Assembly: GCA_029959865.1 (NCBI GenBank)
Contig: JASCPE010000001.1
Location: forward strand, 248,001 to 312,000
Length of the DNA: 64,000 bases
Direction of reading: 5' to 3'
DNA from: Microbacteriaceae bacterium PS02070
Lineage (GTDB): Bacteria > Actinomycetota > Actinomycetes > Actinomycetales > Microbacteriaceae
This document shows positions 9,921 to 18,587 of this stretch, one piece after another. Position numbers and translations under genes: made by a program. Positions within the stretch are counted from its first letter, which is position 1, and each line of letters opens with the position of its first letter. Under the pieces are notes generated by a model that was not told the origin of the DNA, did not search any database, and saw only the letters and a program-made list of their open reading frames with translations.

Positions 9921-10697
9921 CTACGCCAGCTTGTTCTCGAGCAGGAAAGCGGCAAGCCGTGCTCCGCCGTCCCCTTCGTCCACGATCTTGACGCCGGCGC
10001 CCCGCGGTGGCTTCTTTCCGACCTCGGTGAGGATGATCTGGGGCGACGCGGCGACATCGATCGTGACCCCGAGGTCCGTGAGGCTCAGGGTCTCGAACGG
10101 CTTCTTCTTCGCCGCCATGATCCCTTTGAGGTTGGCAAAGCGGGCGTCGGGCAGGGCTTCGGTCACCGAGATCACGGCGGGGAGGTCGGCACGCACGTCA
10201 GCGGTTCCACCGTCGGACGCGCGCGTGCCGGCGACGACACCGTCGCCGATCTCGACGTGGGCGAGACTCGTCAGCTGAGGAACCCCGAGTCGTTCCGCGA
10301 TCATCGCGGGAAGGACTCCCCCGGAGCCGTCTGTGGAGAGGTTTCCCCCGATCACGAGGTCGAATCCGATCCGTTCCAGGGCCGCGGCGAGCACCTCCGC
10401 GGTCACCGTGAGGTCGGCGCCGATCAGGGCAGAATCAGTGACCTGCACCGCCGATCCGGCGCCGATCGCAAGTGCCTTACGAATCGTGGCGACGGATTCT
10501 TCCGGTGCCATCGAAAGCACCACCACCTCGGTGCCCTCGTGCACATCGGCGTAGGAGAGGGCGACCTCGATGGCACGCTCATTGATCTCATCCAGGACTC
10601 GGTCACTCGCGGCACGATCAGCCAGCCCCGTCTCCAGGTCGAGCACACGATCGCCGTAGGTGTCCGGGACTTCTTTGACCAGAACCACGATCTTCAT
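9921..10697 (-). CDS. etfB: Electron transfer flavoprotein subunit beta
   Basis: A 258-aa ETF beta subunit. [17 protein letters not shown] is the typical start, [14 protein letters not shown] the conserved central helix, and [13 protein letters not shown] the conserved lysine-rich segment near the C-terminus. It binds AMP and pairs with EtfA. The ATG at 10697 is preceded by TAGACT with 7 nt between, so a leaderless transcript may start here even though echA lies only 30 nt upstream. Confidence 0.95.
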   Translation of the reverse strand: MKIVVLVKEVPDTYGDRVLDLETGLADRAASDRVLDEINERAIEVALSYADVHEGTEVVVLSMAPEESVATIRKALAIGAGSAVQVTDSALIGADLTVTAEVLAAALERIGFDLVIGGNLSTDGSGGVLPAMIAERLGVPQLTSLAHVEIGDGVVAGTRASDGGTADVRADLPAVISVTEALPDARFANLKGIMAAKKKPFETLSLTDLGVTIDVAASPQIILTEVGKKPPRGAGVKIVDEGDGGARLAAFLLENKLA

Positions 10698-10727
10698 GCC
10701 CCCGAGTCTATGGGGCCGGACGCAGAG

Positions 10728-11504
10728 TCAGCGGTGGCGGAACTGGGCCTCACGCTTGTCGCGGAAGGCGGCCATTCCCTCCTTCTGGTCCTCCAGCGCG
10801 AACAGGGAGGTGAAGGTGCGTCGCTCGAAACGAAGCCCCTCGGAAAGGCCGGACTCCTGCGACGCGCGCAAGGCTTCCTTGGCCGCATACACGACCGGCA
10901 GCGACTTGGTGGCGATCGTCTCGGCCGCCGTGCCTGCCTCCTCCAGGAGGCGGTCGGCGGGTACGACGCGCGAGACGAGACCCGCGCGCAGCGCTTCCTC
11001 TGCGTCGATTGTGCGCGCCGTCAGCACGAGGTCGGCGGCGAGCGCATATCCGACGGCACGGGGCAGGCGTTGCGTGCCCCCGATGCCCGGGATGACACCG
11101 AGGTTGATCTCCGGCTGTCCGAACTTCGCCGAGTCCGCGGCGATGATGATGTCGCAGAGCATCGCCAGCTCGCTCCCCCCGCCCAGCGCGTATCCGGCGA
11201 CGGCCGCGATGATGGGGGTGCGCAGAGAGCTCACGGCGTGGAGGCCCTCGAATGGATTGTTCAGCTCCATCTCGCGCGGCGTCTTGTCCGCCATCTCTTT
11301 GATGTCCGCCCCCGCCGCGAATGCACGTGCCGAGCCGGTGAGGACGATGCACCCGATCTCTTCGTCCGCGTCGAAGGCGGTCGCCGCGAGCGCCAACTCG
11401 CGTACGAGCGTGAAGTTCAGAGCGTTGAGAGCGTCGGGCCGGTTCAGCGTGATCCATCCGACGCGTCCTCGCGTCTCGACGATGATCGTGGAGTAGTCAG
11501 TCAT
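10728..11504 (-). CDS. Enoyl-CoA hydratase
   Basis: A 258-aa crotonase-fold enzyme of typical family length. The oxyanion-hole segments are visible as [18 protein letters not shown] and [20 protein letters not shown]. The two catalytic glutamates of classic enoyl-CoA hydratases fall within [20 protein letters not shown]. It hydrates trans-2-enoyl-CoA in beta-oxidation. Its position directly upstream of etfBA supports a fatty-acid or branched-chain acyl-CoA oxidation role. The substrate range cannot be read from sequence. Confidence 0.92.
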   Translation of the reverse strand: MTDYSTIIVETRGRVGWITLNRPDALNALNFTLVRELALAATAFDADEEIGCIVLTGSARAFAAGADIKEMADKTPREMELNNPFEGLHAVSSLRTPIIAAVAGYALGGGSELAMLCDIIIAADSAKFGQPEINLGVIPGIGGTQRLPRAVGYALAADLVLTARTIDAEEALRAGLVSRVVPADRLLEEAGTAAETIATKSLPVVYAAKEALRASQESGLSEGLRFERRTFTSLFALEDQKEGMAAFRDKREAQFRHR

Positions 11505-11530
11505 GCCCCCATCGTGACACGTGACCCCCG

Positions 11531-12442
11531 TCAGCGCTCGGTATCCATCTTCCAGCGCACCCCTACTCGGCCCGGCCCGAAGCCGTGGCGGTGCACCTCT
11601 AACGACGAACCACGTACGACGCGCGGCGTCACCACCTCGCCGACGGGCGAGGTCTCCTCGAACTCCTCCGCCCAGATCGGGCGACTGTCCTCAGGAAAGT
11701 TCACCCGGATGAGCACCTGCTTGCTGGGCCGTGTCACCCCGTGCCAGACCATCGGCTGTCCGCTTCGCTCGGGTGCCTTTCGCGCGAGCGTGAACTCGAA
11801 CATTCCGGTCTCGCCCACGTCGATCGGTGCATCGAGCTTGAGGACGAAGCCCCAGACACGCCCCGACTCGTGCTCGTACATCCGGTCGAGCGAGCACCCC
11901 ACCGTGTCGTACACGCGTCCGGCGCCGTCGGCATCACCCGAGTTCACCCAGATGTACGGCAACTCGAACAGAGGCAATCGCACCGCCTGCGTGACGGTGC
12001 GGGTGCGTACCGCTCTGACGAAGCCGTCGGCCGTAGCCTCGACGATCAACTCGGTGGAGATCTCTCGAAGGTTGTCCACCGACGTGGAAGCGGTCTTCTG
12101 CGCGACCAGCGCAGCCTGTTCACGGAGGTCATCCTCCGAGAGGGGAATGCGCGGCTTGGTGAGCGATCCCGTGCGGCGCTTGCTCCCCGCGAGCGTGGCC
12201 AGGCGCCCCTCGTCGAGCCAGAGCAATTCCTCGAGCGTGTCGACTGCCCGCAGGGACGCGGCGCTCTCGGGTTGCCGCACGCCGGACCGCCAGTAGCTCA
12301 AGGTGGCGACCGAGACGGGTGTGCCTGCATCCACCAGACGCCGGTGCAACCAGGACAGCGAGACGCCGCGATCGGCAATGGCGTGGCGGAAGGTTCGAGC
12401 GAACTCTCCGCCGACGATTCCCTGGTCACCGTCTTTAAACAC
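11531..12442 (-). CDS. XRE-like HTH protein with a large C-terminal domain of unknown function
   Basis: A 303-aa protein. The N-terminal 70 residues look like a lambda-repressor-type HTH ([19 protein letters not shown], then [18 protein letters not shown]). The remaining 220 residues contain predicted beta strands ([60 protein letters not shown]) and resemble no sensor domain I can name. The GTG start follows a G-rich stretch (GGGGGGTGAA). It is monocistronic, with hairpin-rich DNA upstream. A role as a transcription factor is likely from the HTH; its targets are unknown. Confidence 0.65.
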   Translation of the reverse strand: MFKDGDQGIVGGEFARTFRHAIADRGVSLSWLHRRLVDAGTPVSVATLSYWRSGVRQPESAASLRAVDTLEELLWLDEGRLATLAGSKRRTGSLTKPRIPLSEDDLREQAALVAQKTASTSVDNLREISTELIVEATADGFVRAVRTRTVTQAVRLPLFELPYIWVNSGDADGAGRVYDTVGCSLDRMYEHESGRVWGFVLKLDAPIDVGETGMFEFTLARKAPERSGQPMVWHGVTRPSKQVLIRVNFPEDSRPIWAEEFEETSPVGEVVTPRVVRGSSLEVHRHGFGPGRVGVRWKMDTER

Positions 12443-12486
12443 TTCACCCCCCGGTGCGTCAAAGCCGACGTCGTACTCTCACATTA

Positions 12487-12531
12487 GGGCGGTTCGGCAA
12501 CCGCCCGGGGAGGCACAGAGATTTCTGTGCC
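12487..12531. terminator. Pair of perfect 8-bp hairpins
   Basis: Two adjacent perfect stem-loops: GGGCGGTT/AACCGCCC with a 4-nt loop at 12487-12506, and GGCACAGA/TCTGTGCC with a 4-nt loop at 12512-12531. They lie between the end of the ABC permease operon and the start of the HTH gene. They may terminate the permease transcript or sit in the HTH leader. No T-run follows either. Confidence 0.45.
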
Positions 12532-12586
12532 GGCCCGTTGTTTCGGCGACGGGGGGACCGCCGGAGCGGGGGCTCACGCTCCCTGA

Positions 12587-12623
12587 CCCGGCGGCCGAGG
12601 TCGGGGGGCCGTCGGCCGCCGGG
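12587..12623 (-). terminator. GC-rich 12-bp stem-loop after the ABC permease gene
   Basis: A perfect 12-bp stem (CCCGGCGGCCGA with TCGGCCGCCGGG) encloses a 13-nt loop. It lies 28 nt beyond the stop codon of the FtsX-type permease in the direction of transcription. It has no T-run, but its position and stability make it the best terminator candidate for the four-gene kinase-regulator-ABC unit. Confidence 0.6.
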
Positions 12624-12650
12624 TCTGCCACCTGTTCGCGGCGAAGTGGA

Positions 12651-14126
12651 TCACTCCGCGAGCGCCTCCACAGGCGTCACACGCGTGGCGAGTCGCGTGG
12701 GGACAACCGCTGCGACGGCGGTGAGCACGGCCGTCGCGCAGATCACGACGAGAACGGGGATGATCCCGATCGCGGGCAGCACGAATGTCGGCGCCTCAGA
12801 GCTCGGGGGAATGGTGACCGAGCCGAGCACCGACTGTGCCGCCACCCAGCCATAGGCGATGCCCAGCACGAGCCCGAACAGCAGCGCCGTGATCGTGATG
12901 TGCGCCGCCTCCATGAGGACGACCCCGCGGATCTGGCGTGTGGTGAGGCCGAGCGCGCGTAGAAGACCGAACTCGCGGCGTCGCTGAACGATGCCGATGG
13001 TGAGGAGATTGACGAGCCCTACCGCCGCGATCACGGCCGAGACGGCGACGAGCCCCATCATGACCGCCCCGAACGTGTCCAGAACTGTCGAGACCTCGGG
13101 CGGCATGTAGCCGCCGGACGCCGCGGTCAACAGGACCTTGACCGACTCGGTCGCGACGGCGAACATCGTCACGAGCGTGACCCCCATGACGACACCGATC
13201 GCCATCCTGCTGGAGCGCTCCGGGTACCGCAACGCGTTCTCCGCCGCCAGCCGCGCCGTCACCGAGCGCCCGAAAAGGCGACCGACCAGGCGCAGCAACG
13301 GCGGCATGATGATCGGCGCTCCGATCGCGAGGCCGGTGAAGGAGATCAATCCCCCGAAGAACGAGATCACCACGCCGAGGGGCGTGATCATCCCTGCAAC
13401 GACGCCCAGTGCGAGGAGTGCGGCACCGGCGACGAACAGGGCGATCGCGCTTGCCCGTCGTCCCCGGGGAGCCGCGATCGCGTCGTGGCCGCGCTCGACC
13501 GAGTTTCCGAGCGCCTCGAGCGGCGTGACGGTGAGTACGCGGCGCGATCCGACCCAGGCGGCTGCCCAGGTCGTGAGCGCTACGACGACCGTCGGCAGCA
13601 GATGGGTCGCGTAGAAGACCCCGTAGTCGATGTCGATGTCGAGTGCGCGGCAGGCGATCTCCTGAAGCGCCCATCCGGCCAGGACACCACCGACGAGACC
13701 GATGATGGCACCCGCGGCGCCGGCCACCAGGCCCTCTCGAGCGATGGCGACGCGTTGCGACTTCGCGGTGGCGCCGATCAGTCTCAGCAGCGCGATCCGG
13801 CGCGTGCGTCCCGCGACGATCGTGGCGAAGGTGTTCGCGGTGACGATGGCGGCGACGTAGACGGCCACGCCCACCAGCAGCACGGTGAGGATGGCCACGA
13901 TGACCACCACGGTCTCGCCCCCGCCGAAGTAGGGGTCGGCGCGCAGCAACGCGCCGAGGAAGTTGGTGACCGTGATGAGGATCACGCCGAACGCGACCGA
14001 GATCGCGGATACCACGATCGTGGCGCCGAGCCCGCGTTCGCTGGAGGGGTGGTGACGAGCGCGGCGCCGGGTCGAGGGCGCGGGGGTGGACGCGGTGGGT
14101 GACGGCGTGAGCGTTGCGGTGCTCAT
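12651..14126 (-). CDS. ABC transporter permease (FtsX/MacB-like)
   Basis: A 491-aa membrane protein with two FtsX-like halves. The first has a segment VVSAISVAFGVILITVTNFLG, followed by IVTANTFATIVAGRTRRIALLRLIGATAKSQ, the typical FtsX cytoplasmic motif. The second half repeats it (VGLVNLLTIGIVQRRREFGLLRALGLTTRQ). About eight membrane segments can be drawn. Partnered with the ATPase overlapping it by 4 bp, it belongs to the MacB/BceB/LolCE-type exporters, which move lipoproteins or peptides or confer resistance to envelope-active antimicrobials. The N-terminal 30 residues are Thr/Pro/Ala-rich. The substrate is unknown. Confidence 0.85.
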   Translation of the reverse strand: MSTATLTPSPTASTPAPSTRRRARHHPSSERGLGATIVVSAISVAFGVILITVTNFLGALLRADPYFGGGETVVVIVAILTVLLVGVAVYVAAIVTANTFATIVAGRTRRIALLRLIGATAKSQRVAIAREGLVAGAAGAIIGLVGGVLAGWALQEIACRALDIDIDYGVFYATHLLPTVVVALTTWAAAWVGSRRVLTVTPLEALGNSVERGHDAIAAPRGRRASAIALFVAGAALLALGVVAGMITPLGVVISFFGGLISFTGLAIGAPIIMPPLLRLVGRLFGRSVTARLAAENALRYPERSSRMAIGVVMGVTLVTMFAVATESVKVLLTAASGGYMPPEVSTVLDTFGAVMMGLVAVSAVIAAVGLVNLLTIGIVQRRREFGLLRALGLTTRQIRGVVLMEAAHITITALLFGLVLGIAYGWVAAQSVLGSVTIPPSSEAPTFVLPAIGIIPVLVVICATAVLTAVAAVVPTRLATRVTPVEALAE

Positions 14127-14887
14127 GCGTTCACCTGCTCGGCCGCCAGCATGTGAGCGGAGATCTGCTCGGCGCTCTGACGGGGCTTATCGGCGACGAT
14201 GCGGCCATCGCCGAGGAAGATGACGCGGTCGGCATAAGCCGCGGCGACCGGATCGTGGGTGACCATCGCGATCGACTGCCCGTGCTCCCGCGCGGCAGCG
14301 GCCAGAAGACCCAGCACTTCACGGCTCGTCGCCGAGTCGAGGTTGCCGGTGGGCTCGTCCGCGAAGACGAGGTCGGGCGCTCCGGCCAGCGCACGCGCGA
14401 TCGCGACGCGCTGCTGCTGACCACCCGACATCTCGTGCGGCCGGTGGCGCACTCGGCTGGCCAGGCCCAGCGTCTCGATCAGGCCGTCGATACGTGCCCG
14501 TTCCGTCGCGGTCGGAGTGCGACCATCGAGGTCGAACGGAAGGGTGATGTTCGCCATCGCGTCCAACGTCGGGACGAGGTTGAAGGCCTGGAAGACGAAC
14601 CCGACCCGGCGGCGACGCAGCACCGTCATCTCCAGGTCGCCGAGGCCGGTGATCTCGGTGTCACCGATCCAGACGCGGCCGGACGTGGGAGCATCCAGAC
14701 CCGCCATGACGTGCATGAGAGTCGACTTGCCAGACCCGGACGGCCCCATGATGGCGGTGAATTGGGCCTTGCGGATACCTACCGTGACGCCGTCGAGCGC
14801 ACGAACGGATGATTCTGCGGTGCCGAACTGCTTCACGACACCTTGAACGCGGGCGGCGAGGCCCATTTCAGACGAAGGGATTTCCAT
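14123..14887 (-). CDS. ABC transporter ATP-binding protein (MacB/LolD/BceA-like)
   Basis: A 254-aa ATPase with every hallmark: Walker A GPSGSGKST, Q-loop VFQAFNLVPTLDAMANI, signature MSGGQQQRVAIARAL, Walker B LVFADEPTGNLD and H-loop MVTHDP. The LVFADEPTGNLDS and NLVPTL signatures are typical of the LolD/MacB subfamily that pairs with FtsX permeases. ATG at 14887 is used here; MGLAAR seven codons later is an alternative start. It begins 83 nt after the response regulator stop, so all four genes are probably co-transcribed. Confidence 0.9.
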   Translation of the reverse strand: MEIPSSEMGLAARVQGVVKQFGTAESSVRALDGVTVGIRKAQFTAIMGPSGSGKSTLMHVMAGLDAPTSGRVWIGDTEITGLGDLEMTVLRRRRVGFVFQAFNLVPTLDAMANITLPFDLDGRTPTATERARIDGLIETLGLASRVRHRPHEMSGGQQQRVAIARALAGAPDLVFADEPTGNLDSATSREVLGLLAAAAREHGQSIAMVTHDPVAAAYADRVIFLGDGRIVADKPRQSAEQISAHMLAAEQVNA

Positions 14888-14970
14888 ACCTTCGACGCTA
14901 GGAACCGTGCCCGCGAGTGCGCGTCGGTCTCAGGGTGGCTCGCACTACATCGCAAGGATGATCTCGGAGC

Positions 14971-15615
14971 TCATGAGATCAGCGCGTGCTCGTACGCGAA
15001 GACGACCAATTGCACCCGGTCGCGAAGCTCGAGCTTGGTGAGGATCCGGCTGATGTGCGTCTTCACGGTCGCTTCGGACAGGTATTCACGCTGCGCGATC
15101 TCGGCGTTGGACAGCCCCCGGGCGGCGAGCGCGAAGATCTCCCGCTCACGCTCGGTCAGGGTCGTAAAGCTCGGCGGAACGGGAGCGTGGTCGGGCTCGG
15201 CGAAGTGAGCGAACAGTTCCCGGGTCGCGGACGCGGCGATGACCGCGGAGCCCGAGTGAACGGTGCGGATCGCGGCGAGGAGAAACTCGGGTTCCGCATC
15301 CTTCAGAAGGAAGCCGCTCGCTCCCTGCCGGATGGCGCGGGCGGCGGCCTCGTCAAGGTCGAAGGTCGTCAGCATCACGACGCGCGGGGGGTCCGGGTCC
15401 GCAAGAAGCTCCGCGGTCGCGGCAAGTCCGTCCATGACCGGCATGCGGATGTCCATCAGCACGACGTCGGGCTTCTCCCGACGGATGAGCTCCACCCCGG
15501 CGCGCCCGTCTCCTGCTTCGCCGACGACTTCGAGGTCGGGTTGCGAGTCGATGACGAGGCGGATGCCGGCGCGAAACAGCGCCTGGTCATCAACGAGCAC
15601 CACTCGGACGGTCAT
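14971..15615 (-). CDS. NarL/LuxR-family response regulator
   Basis: A 214-aa two-domain regulator. The receiver has the acidic pocket DD near residue 10 and the phospho-acceptor D55 in VLMDIRMPVMD, with the conserved K in GFLLKDAE. The C-terminal LuxR HTH reads LTEREREIFALAARGLSNAE and ATVKTHISRILTKLELRDRV. The start is ATG at 15615, within the 4-bp overlap with the kinase gene; a longer frame upstream is antisense-like. It is probably phosphorylated by the adjacent kinase and regulates the downstream ABC genes. Confidence 0.93.
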   Translation of the reverse strand: MTVRVVLVDDQALFRAGIRLVIDSQPDLEVVGEAGDGRAGVELIRREKPDVVLMDIRMPVMDGLAATAELLADPDPPRVVMLTTFDLDEAAARAIRQGASGFLLKDAEPEFLLAAIRTVHSGSAVIAASATRELFAHFAEPDHAPVPPSFTTLTEREREIFALAARGLSNAEIAQREYLSEATVKTHISRILTKLELRDRVQLVVFAYEHALIS

Positions 15616-16811
15616 GTGTCTTCCCTCCGCGGCAGCCATGCTCGTACGACGAACTCGTTCGCTTCGCGATCGGCGGAGAGCCGTCCACCCACGAGCTGCG
15701 CGCGTTCGCGCATTCCGATGATGCCGTGGCCCCGGCTCGCGGTGGGCGCGGCAGGTGCGGCCGAAATGCGATTTCGCACGTCCAACTGCACTTCGTCGTC
15801 CAGCCACCGCTGATGCACCGTCACGGCTGCGCCATCACCGTGCCGAAGGGCGTTGGTGAGCGCTTCCTGGATGATCCGGTAGATCGCCAGCTGCAGGGCC
15901 GCCGGTTCGGTGCTCCGAGGAGCCGGGTCCACATCAATGGTGAGGTCCGCTCCCGCTGCGCGGACCTGGGCATACACCGCCTCGAGGTCGGTGAGGGTCG
16001 GCTGTGGACCCTCGCTCTCACGATGGCGCAGCTGTGTCAGCAGCATGCGCACGTCCGACAGCGCGCTGCGGGCGGTCGTGGAGATGGTGCTGAGCGCCTC
16101 CGTCGCCGCACCGGGATTCGCGGCAGCAGCGTACCGGGCGCCGTCGGCCTGAGCGATGACGACCGCGAGGGAGTGGGCGACGACATCGTGCATGTCGCGA
16201 GCGATTCGCGCGCGTTCTTGCTCTGCCGCCGCATCGGCCTCCGCCTGCTCCTGTGCCTGGCGGTTCTCGCGAGCTCGATGCCCTACCCGCACCAGCGCGC
16301 CGACGGTCCAGGACAGGAGGAAGGCGAAGGCCGCGGCCAAGAACAGGAAGAGGACCGTCATGAGCAGGCTCGGGGAGAAATCCGTCCTCCCGTCCGTCGC
16401 TTGGCTGACGGGTGGAAGCAGCAGGTACGTGCTGATCGTCGCCGCGCCGACAATCGACGATCCGAATCCGGCCCAGAACACGAGACGCGACCCGTACGCC
16501 GCCGTGGCGTAGATGACGGCGAAGATGGCGAAGTTGGCTGCGATGGGCGGGAGCAGGAAGAGCATCTGCGTGACCGCCGCGATCCAGCACACCAACAGTG
16601 CCAGCGCCGGTGAGAGCCGCCGGATCGCGAGGGCACCCGAGTAGACGATCGTCAGCACGATGCCCACAGCGACCTCGACCTCTGCGCCGCTGGTGGTGGA
16701 GCTGCCGGGGTTTCCGGACCACATCCAGATGAACAGCAGCGCCAGCGCCAAGAACGCACCCGCGATGATGGCGTCAATGAGCAGCTGGTAGCGCGCGAGC
16801 GGGCGGATCAC
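15612..16811 (-). CDS. Sensor histidine kinase (NarL-type, HisKA_3)
   Basis: A 399-aa membrane kinase. Five or so hydrophobic segments in the first 190 residues leave little extracellular sequence. They are followed by a Glu/Ala coiled region and the HisKA_3 motif ERARIARDMHDVVAHSLAVV with phospho-acceptor H208. The ATPase domain has LAIYRIIQEALTNALRHG (N-box) and GHGIIGMRERAQLVGG (G-box). Small intramembrane-sensing kinases beside MacB/Bce-type ABC genes usually respond to cell-envelope stress; here that is inference. GTG at 16811 is preceded by TAGCGT with a 6-nt gap, supporting this start and a leaderless mRNA. Confidence 0.92.
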   Translation of the reverse strand: MIRPLARYQLLIDAIIAGAFLALALLFIWMWSGNPGSSTTSGAEVEVAVGIVLTIVYSGALAIRRLSPALALLVCWIAAVTQMLFLLPPIAANFAIFAVIYATAAYGSRLVFWAGFGSSIVGAATISTYLLLPPVSQATDGRTDFSPSLLMTVLFLFLAAAFAFLLSWTVGALVRVGHRARENRQAQEQAEADAAAEQERARIARDMHDVVAHSLAVVIAQADGARYAAAANPGAATEALSTISTTARSALSDVRMLLTQLRHRESEGPQPTLTDLEAVYAQVRAAGADLTIDVDPAPRSTEPAALQLAIYRIIQEALTNALRHGDGAAVTVHQRWLDDEVQLDVRNRISAAPAAPTASRGHGIIGMRERAQLVGGRLSADREANEFVVRAWLPRREDT

Positions 16812-16824
16812 ACTTTCACGCTAC

Positions 16825-16853
16825 GGGAGGACGCTTCGCCCGCGCGTCCTCCC
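16825..16853. promoter_or_regulatory. 10-bp inverted repeat upstream of the kinase operon
   Basis: A perfect inverted repeat, GGGAGGACGC and GCGTCCTCCC separated by 9 nt, lies 14 nt upstream of the kinase start codon. It overlaps or abuts the presumed -10 element of that promoter and sits in the divergent region shared with the DUF6421 gene. It may be an operator for the downstream response regulator or an RNA hairpin. Confidence 0.45.
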
Positions 16854-16991
16854 CGAGATGTATCCGGGGCTCCGGAGGGCGCCTTCCTGGATCGGGGGCG
16901 TAGTCGCAGTTCGTGGCGAGAGCTAGGCTCTGAGGCACCATCATTCACCCCGGCACGTGTGCCGGCCAGACCCCGAAGATCGGAGGTTCCC

Positions 16992-18422
16992 ATGTCCATC
17001 GACCAGACGCACGCCACCCCCCGTGCCACGCAGGCGATCATCGGCGAGCCCGAGGTCGTCGAGGACGGTCGCCCCGTCGCCGAGCAACCCGCGTGGTTCC
17101 TGCTGAAGCAGGCTGCGACGGCGTTGCAGGCTGTGCAAGCTCAGGACGGCTCAGTGCCTGAGCGGAGCGACCATCCGTTCGCACGGGACGCGGTCGCAAA
17201 GATCACGGCGTCGATCGCTGCCCTGACGCCGCTTTTCAGTCACGACCGGGATTATTTGGACAGATCGAGAGCAGATTTCGATCGTTGGGCGGAGGGGGAC
17301 TTCGGCGTGCCCGATTTCCTGGACTCCCTCGTCGCTTTCCAGCCGCAGCGCCATCGCGTCGACGGTGCACAGCATCTCATCGTCTTCCCGATGTACACGC
17401 AGAACGGGTCCCGAAACCGGTTCGTGGAGGCGGTGCTGGCCGAGGTCATCTGGCCGAGCTTCATCGCGGAGGTGGAAAGCCAGTACACCAACGGTCTCTT
17501 CGTCTCGCTCCGCCTGCTCGATTTCACGCCCGGGTATGACACCAACTCCGCCGTGCTCTTTCCTGAGACGGTCGCCGTGCGTGAGATTCCGTCCTTCACG
17601 TGGGGGGCGATCTTCCAGGACCGGGAGGCGGCACGGTATCGGCGCGTCGTATCGGCGGCGGCGGAGATCACGAAATTGGACCTCCCCGCCGAAGCGCGGG
17701 CGCTGGTCGAGGATCAGGAGCTGGCGGAGTCGACCTTCGTGATGTGGGACCTGATCCACGACCGGACCCATATGCGCGGCGATCTGCCGTTCGACCCGTT
17801 CATGATCAAGCAGCGCATGCCGTATTTCCTCTACTCCCTCGAGGAGTTGCGGTGTGACCTGACCGCGTTCCGCGAGTGCGTCGCGATCGAGCGCGAGCTC
17901 GTAGCCAGGACGGATGAGCTGACCGCGGAAGAAGCGCAGATGGCTCGCCACGCGCGTCTCGTGCAGTATGCCGTCCTTTTTGACCGCATCTTCCGGTTCG
18001 CCATCACGGGGTCCCGCGTGCGCAACTACGACGGTCTGGGCGGGCAGCTCCTCTTCGCCTGGCTGCATCAGCACCACGTGCTGCACTGGACGGACACGGC
18101 GCTCACGATCGACTGGCCGGAGGTGCCGGCGGCGGTCGTCGCGCTGGGCGACGCGATCGATGACCTGTATTGGCGATCGATCGACCGCCCCAAGACGGCG
18201 CACTGGCTCGCCGCGTACGACCTCGTGCGCGGTTCGCTCACCCCGCATCCTGCCTCGCGGTGGGCGCGAGGGCTGAGCGATGACGTGCTGGCAGGACCGC
18301 CCCGCGGGATGACCGACGCCGTCCTGGACGACGAGTTTCCCCTGTCGATGTTCTACGAGGCGCTGGAGAAGAAGATGCGCGGCGTCATCGACTCCACCTC
18401 TGGCATCCGCGGCACCGACTGA
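16992..18422 (+). CDS. DUF6421 family protein
   Basis: A 476-aa protein that I recognise as the DUF6421 family, conserved in actinobacteria without an assigned function. It has no signal peptide or membrane segment. Striking conserved-looking stretches are FVMWDLIHDRTHMRGDLPF, LYSLEELRCDLTAFRE and LLFAWLHQHHVLHW. The two histidines in HDRTH with downstream acidic residues could bind a metal, but this is speculation. The start is ATG at 16992 with a clean GGAGG five bases upstream. The gene is transcribed alone. Confidence 0.8.
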   Translation: MSIDQTHATPRATQAIIGEPEVVEDGRPVAEQPAWFLLKQAATALQAVQAQDGSVPERSDHPFARDAVAKITASIAALTPLFSHDRDYLDRSRADFDRWAEGDFGVPDFLDSLVAFQPQRHRVDGAQHLIVFPMYTQNGSRNRFVEAVLAEVIWPSFIAEVESQYTNGLFVSLRLLDFTPGYDTNSAVLFPETVAVREIPSFTWGAIFQDREAARYRRVVSAAAEITKLDLPAEARALVEDQELAESTFVMWDLIHDRTHMRGDLPFDPFMIKQRMPYFLYSLEELRCDLTAFRECVAIERELVARTDELTAEEAQMARHARLVQYAVLFDRIFRFAITGSRVRNYDGLGGQLLFAWLHQHHVLHWTDTALTIDWPEVPAAVVALGDAIDDLYWRSIDRPKTAHWLAAYDLVRGSLTPHPASRWARGLSDDVLAGPPRGMTDAVLDDEFPLSMFYEALEKKMRGVIDSTSGIRGTD

Positions 18423-18471
18423 CCCACCGCCACCCGCGCCGGACGCCCGCGGCCGACGGTTCAACCCGCAA

Positions 18472-18545
18472 GACTGCACGCCCGTGTCGAGACTGCAGAA
18501 GAAACCCGCTGTTTCGCCATGGGCGTGCAGTCTCGCCGCCGGGCG
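18472..18545. repeat. Nested, mutually exclusive inverted repeats (REP-like element or bidirectional terminator)
   Basis: The arm at 18531-18545 (GGGCGTGCAGTCTCG) can pair with GACTGCACGCCC at 18472-18483 (12 bp) or with CGAGACTGCA at 18488-18497 (10 bp). The two pairings cannot coexist. The element lies between the convergent DUF6421 and MFS genes. It could terminate both transcripts or be one copy of a dispersed palindromic repeat. Confidence 0.55.
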
Positions 18546-18587
18546 GCGGGGAGGCTCAGCGCGGGGGGCTCAGCGGGGGTGTCGTCG

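Noticed and set aside
9897..12296. A 799-codon plus-strand open frame opposite etfA-etfB-echA-HTH
   Set aside because: It lies antisense to four well-supported genes and has no recognisable domain. Long antisense frames are expected at this GC content.
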